Assembly: GCA_041664985.1 (NCBI GenBank)
Contig: JBAYJS010000033.1
Location: 1 to 11,645, forward strand
Origin: JBAYJS01 sp041664985
GTDB lineage: Bacteria > Patescibacteriota > Patescibacteriia > Buchananbacterales > UBA6539
Direction: 5' to 3'
DNA length: 11,645 nt
Shown: in pieces, positions 9,591 to 11,645 of the stretch
Position numbering within the stretch: the first letter of the stretch is position 1
How the letters are laid out: every line of letters begins with the position of its first letter
Made by a program: the position numbers and the translations under genes
Notes under the pieces: model-generated
What the model saw: only the letters and a program-made list of their open reading frames with translations
What the model was told of the DNA's origin: nothing
Database searches by the model: none

Positions 9591-11618
9591 TTATTTTAGT
9601 AACTGTAAAAATTCTTTCTCGTCAATTATTTTGACAGTTAAATCTTTAGCTTTAGTCGCTTTGGAACCGGGATTATCCCCGACAACAACATAATCAGTGT
9701 TTTTCGAAACTGAAGAAACCCAATCCCCGCCTGCCTGACGGATTTTTTCTTTCGCTTGTTCGCGACTCAAAGATTCTAAAGTACCGGTTACCACAATTTT
9801 TTTTCCGGCCAATAAACCATTGCTAGTCTGCGGTTTTTGCCAACCGGCTTTGACACCGGCTTTTTCCAATTCAAAAAGTAATTCCAAATTTTGTTTATTG
9901 GCAAACCAATCCAAAATACTTTGGCTCACTACCGGTCCGATGTCAGAAATTTTTTCCAATTCTTGCGCCGTTAAATTTTTTAATTTTGACAAACTGCCAA
10001 AATGATTGGCCAAAGCCAGAGAGGTTTCTTCACCAACATGAGCAATACCCAAAGCGTAAATTAGTCTGGGTAGCGTAATATTTTTGGCCTGATTGATTGC
10101 CAAAATCAAATTGTCAGCTGATTTTTCGGCAAATCTTTCCAGCGGCAACAAATCCTCTTTTTCCAGTTTAAAAATATCCGCTGGCGTTTTTAACAAATCT
10201 TCAGCCATTAGCTGAATAACAATTTTTTGACCCAAACCGTCAATATCAAAAGCTTTTTTGGAAACAAAATGAATCATTTGCCGCTGCTGTTGGGCATAAC
10301 AATTTGGGTTGGTACAAAACAAACCGACGCTTTTACCTTGGCCTTTTTCGGCAATAATTTTTTGCGTAACTTTAAAACCGCAAACCGGGCATTTGGTTGG
10401 CATAAAAAAATCTTTTTCTTGGCCGGTTCTTAATTTAGGCAAAACCGAAACCACTTCCGGAATAATTTCACCGGCTTTGCGAATTACCACCGTATCGCCA
10501 ATTTTTACTCCCAACCGGTGAATTTGGTCTTCATTATGCAAAGTGGCGCGCTTAACCACCGTACCGGCTAATTTTACCGGCCGCAGGTGAGCCACTGGCG
10601 TCAGCGTCCCTAAACGGCCAACCTGAATTTTGATATCTTCAATCACCGTCGTTACTTCCTGAGCCGGAAATTTGAAAGCAATTGCCCAGCGCGGCGCTTT
10701 GCCGACATACCCCAAAATATTTTGATAATCGCGCCGATTAACTTTTACCACGATGCCGTCAATCCAATAAGGCTCTTGTGACCTTTTTTTCTGCCAGTAT
10801 TGCCAAAACTCAATTATCTCATCGCTACTTTTGCAAACTTTGTAGTTGCTATTAACTTGAAAACCAAGCAAACCAAGTTCTTTTAGCTCTTCAAGTTGAT
10901 TTTTTGGCATTTTTTCCTGACCACCCGACCAATCATAAACAAAACAATCAAGTTTTCTCTCAGCCACAATTTTGGGATCAAGCTGGCGAATGGTACCCGC
11001 AGCGGCGTTTCTTGGATTGGCAAATTCCGGCAAATTTTCTTTTTTTCGCTGCTGATTAATTTTTGCCAACTGTTTTTCGGAAAGCCAGACTTCACCCTCG
11101 GCAATTATTGATAATGGCTTTTTTAATTTCAGCGGCACGCTTTGAATGGTTTTTATATTCTGAGTCACATCTTCGCCAATCACACCGTCGCCGCGAGTCG
11201 CGGCTAATTTCAATATGCCAAATTCATAAGTAAAAACAATATGCAAACCGTCGATTTTCAATTCACAAACGTATTCCAATTCCGGCTGGTGACCCAATTC
11301 TTTTTCTAAAATTTTTAAAAGTCTTTGCTGCCAATCAATTATTTCTTCCTGGGAAAAAGCGTCATTGAAAGACCATTGCCTGACTTCGTGCTTAACTTTG
11401 ACAAATTTAGCCAAAGGTTTGCCGCCAATTCGCTGCAAAGGTGAATCTGGTCTTTTTAAATCCGGATGTTGCTGTTCTAGTTCTTTAAGTTCTCTTTGCA
11501 AAGAATCATAAATTTCATCGGTTACCAAAGGATCATTTAAAACATGATAACGATAACGCAAATCATCAACTTGTTCAACCAGTTTATCAATTCTTTTTTT
11601 AGCTTCGGCTTTATTCAT
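9591..11618 (-). CDS. ligA: NAD-dependent DNA ligase LigA
   Basis: Seals nicks in duplex DNA using NAD+, needed for Okazaki fragment joining and repair. The protein has 675 residues, the normal bacterial length, with all domains. Domain Ia carries the NMN-binding YRYHVLNDPLVTDEIYD (22-38). The adenylation domain has the nucleotide lysine K121 in CELKIDGLHI, then TRGDGVIGEDVTQN (141-154), NPRNAAAGTIRQLD (201-214) and WIDGIVVKVN (285-294). The OB domain includes VGRLGTLTPVA (333-343) and GDTVVIRKAGEIIPEV. The Cys4 zinc finger is C410, C413, C435 and C440. Helix-hairpin-helix repeats (about 455-580) and a C-terminal BRCT domain (about 595-675, GKKIVVTGTLESLSREQAKE) complete it. The segment HEVRQWSFNDAF (77-88) departs from the common HxxPMLSLxNAF. 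ATG 11618 gives the family-standard N-terminus; no clear SD is seen. Confidence 0.98.
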   Translation of the reverse strand: MNKAEAKKRIDKLVEQVDDLRYRYHVLNDPLVTDEIYDSLQRELKELEQQHPDLKRPDSPLQRIGGKPLAKFVKVKHEVRQWSFNDAFSQEEIIDWQQRLLKILEKELGHQPELEYVCELKIDGLHIVFTYEFGILKLAATRGDGVIGEDVTQNIKTIQSVPLKLKKPLSIIAEGEVWLSEKQLAKINQQRKKENLPEFANPRNAAAGTIRQLDPKIVAERKLDCFVYDWSGGQEKMPKNQLEELKELGLLGFQVNSNYKVCKSSDEIIEFWQYWQKKRSQEPYWIDGIVVKVNRRDYQNILGYVGKAPRWAIAFKFPAQEVTTVIEDIKIQVGRLGTLTPVAHLRPVKLAGTVVKRATLHNEDQIHRLGVKIGDTVVIRKAGEIIPEVVSVLPKLRTGQEKDFFMPTKCPVCGFKVTQKIIAEKGQGKSVGLFCTNPNCYAQQQRQMIHFVSKKAFDIDGLGQKIVIQLMAEDLLKTPADIFKLEKEDLLPLERFAEKSADNLILAINQAKNITLPRLIYALGIAHVGEETSLALANHFGSLSKLKNLTAQELEKISDIGPVVSQSILDWFANKQNLELLFELEKAGVKAGWQKPQTSNGLLAGKKIVVTGTLESLSREQAKEKIRQAGGDWVSSVSKNTDYVVVGDNPGSKATKAKDLTVKIIDEKEFLQLLK

Positions 11619-11645
11619 ATTAATAAAAATTATTTAATGATCGGC

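Overview
The window looks like chromosomal DNA of a small-genome, AT-rich bacterium, most likely Patescibacteria/CPR (Parcubacteria-like). The grounds are the compact housekeeping genes with almost no Shine-Dalgarno (SD) sequences, a lysine-rich sigma factor N-terminus, a membrane-anchored DsbA-like protein with an Asn/Thr/Val linker, and many short dispersed palindromes. This placement is inference; no rRNA is present. Stop codons are TAA, TAG and one TGA (glgC), so the standard bacterial code fits.

Layout. 1-2329 (minus): dnaG then rpoD (rpoD runs off the left edge), the classic primase-sigma pair 4 nt apart. 2397-4119 (plus): an unusual block of tRNA-Ser(UGA) cluster, Nudix hydrolase, tRNA-Ser(GGA) cluster and SET-domain gene, closed by a two-way terminator. 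In each cluster an intact tRNA-Ser lies inside a broken tRNA-Ser of the same specificity. In the first cluster the broken gene is interrupted four times, always in a loop, and removing the four inserts restores a well-formed 90-nt tRNA-Ser(UGA). 4140-6870 (minus): a DsbA-like thioredoxin-fold protein, gatA and gatC (amidotransferase for Gln-tRNA/Asn-tRNA; gatB is not here), with an interspersed inverted repeat between gatC and gatA.

6917-9544 is the second unusual block. A divergent promoter with overlapping -35 boxes drives gatCA leftward and a roughly 450-nt structured RNA (RNA A) rightward. Next comes glgC (ADP-glucose pyrophosphorylase) with its own promoter, a terminator-like leader hairpin, the only strong SD in the window and higher GC content. 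It is followed by a second structured RNA of nearly the same size (RNA B) and a third of about 200 nt with a possible pseudoknot (RNA C). RNA A and RNA B share an architecture: a junction carrying three hairpins, a tRNA-like domain ending in the same 17-nt T-arm, a downstream CCCAGA-containing hairpin, and several hairpin loops or linkers with CUCCC/CCUCC. Their 9-bp tRNA-like closing stems differ at four pairs yet stay fully paired. I do not recognise either as a known RNA family. 9591-11618 (minus) is ligA.

The housekeeping genes serve replication (dnaG, ligA), transcription (rpoD), tRNA-dependent amidation (gatCA) and extracytoplasmic thiol chemistry. The most novel content is the pair of invaded tRNA-Ser loci and the RNA A-glgC-RNA B module.
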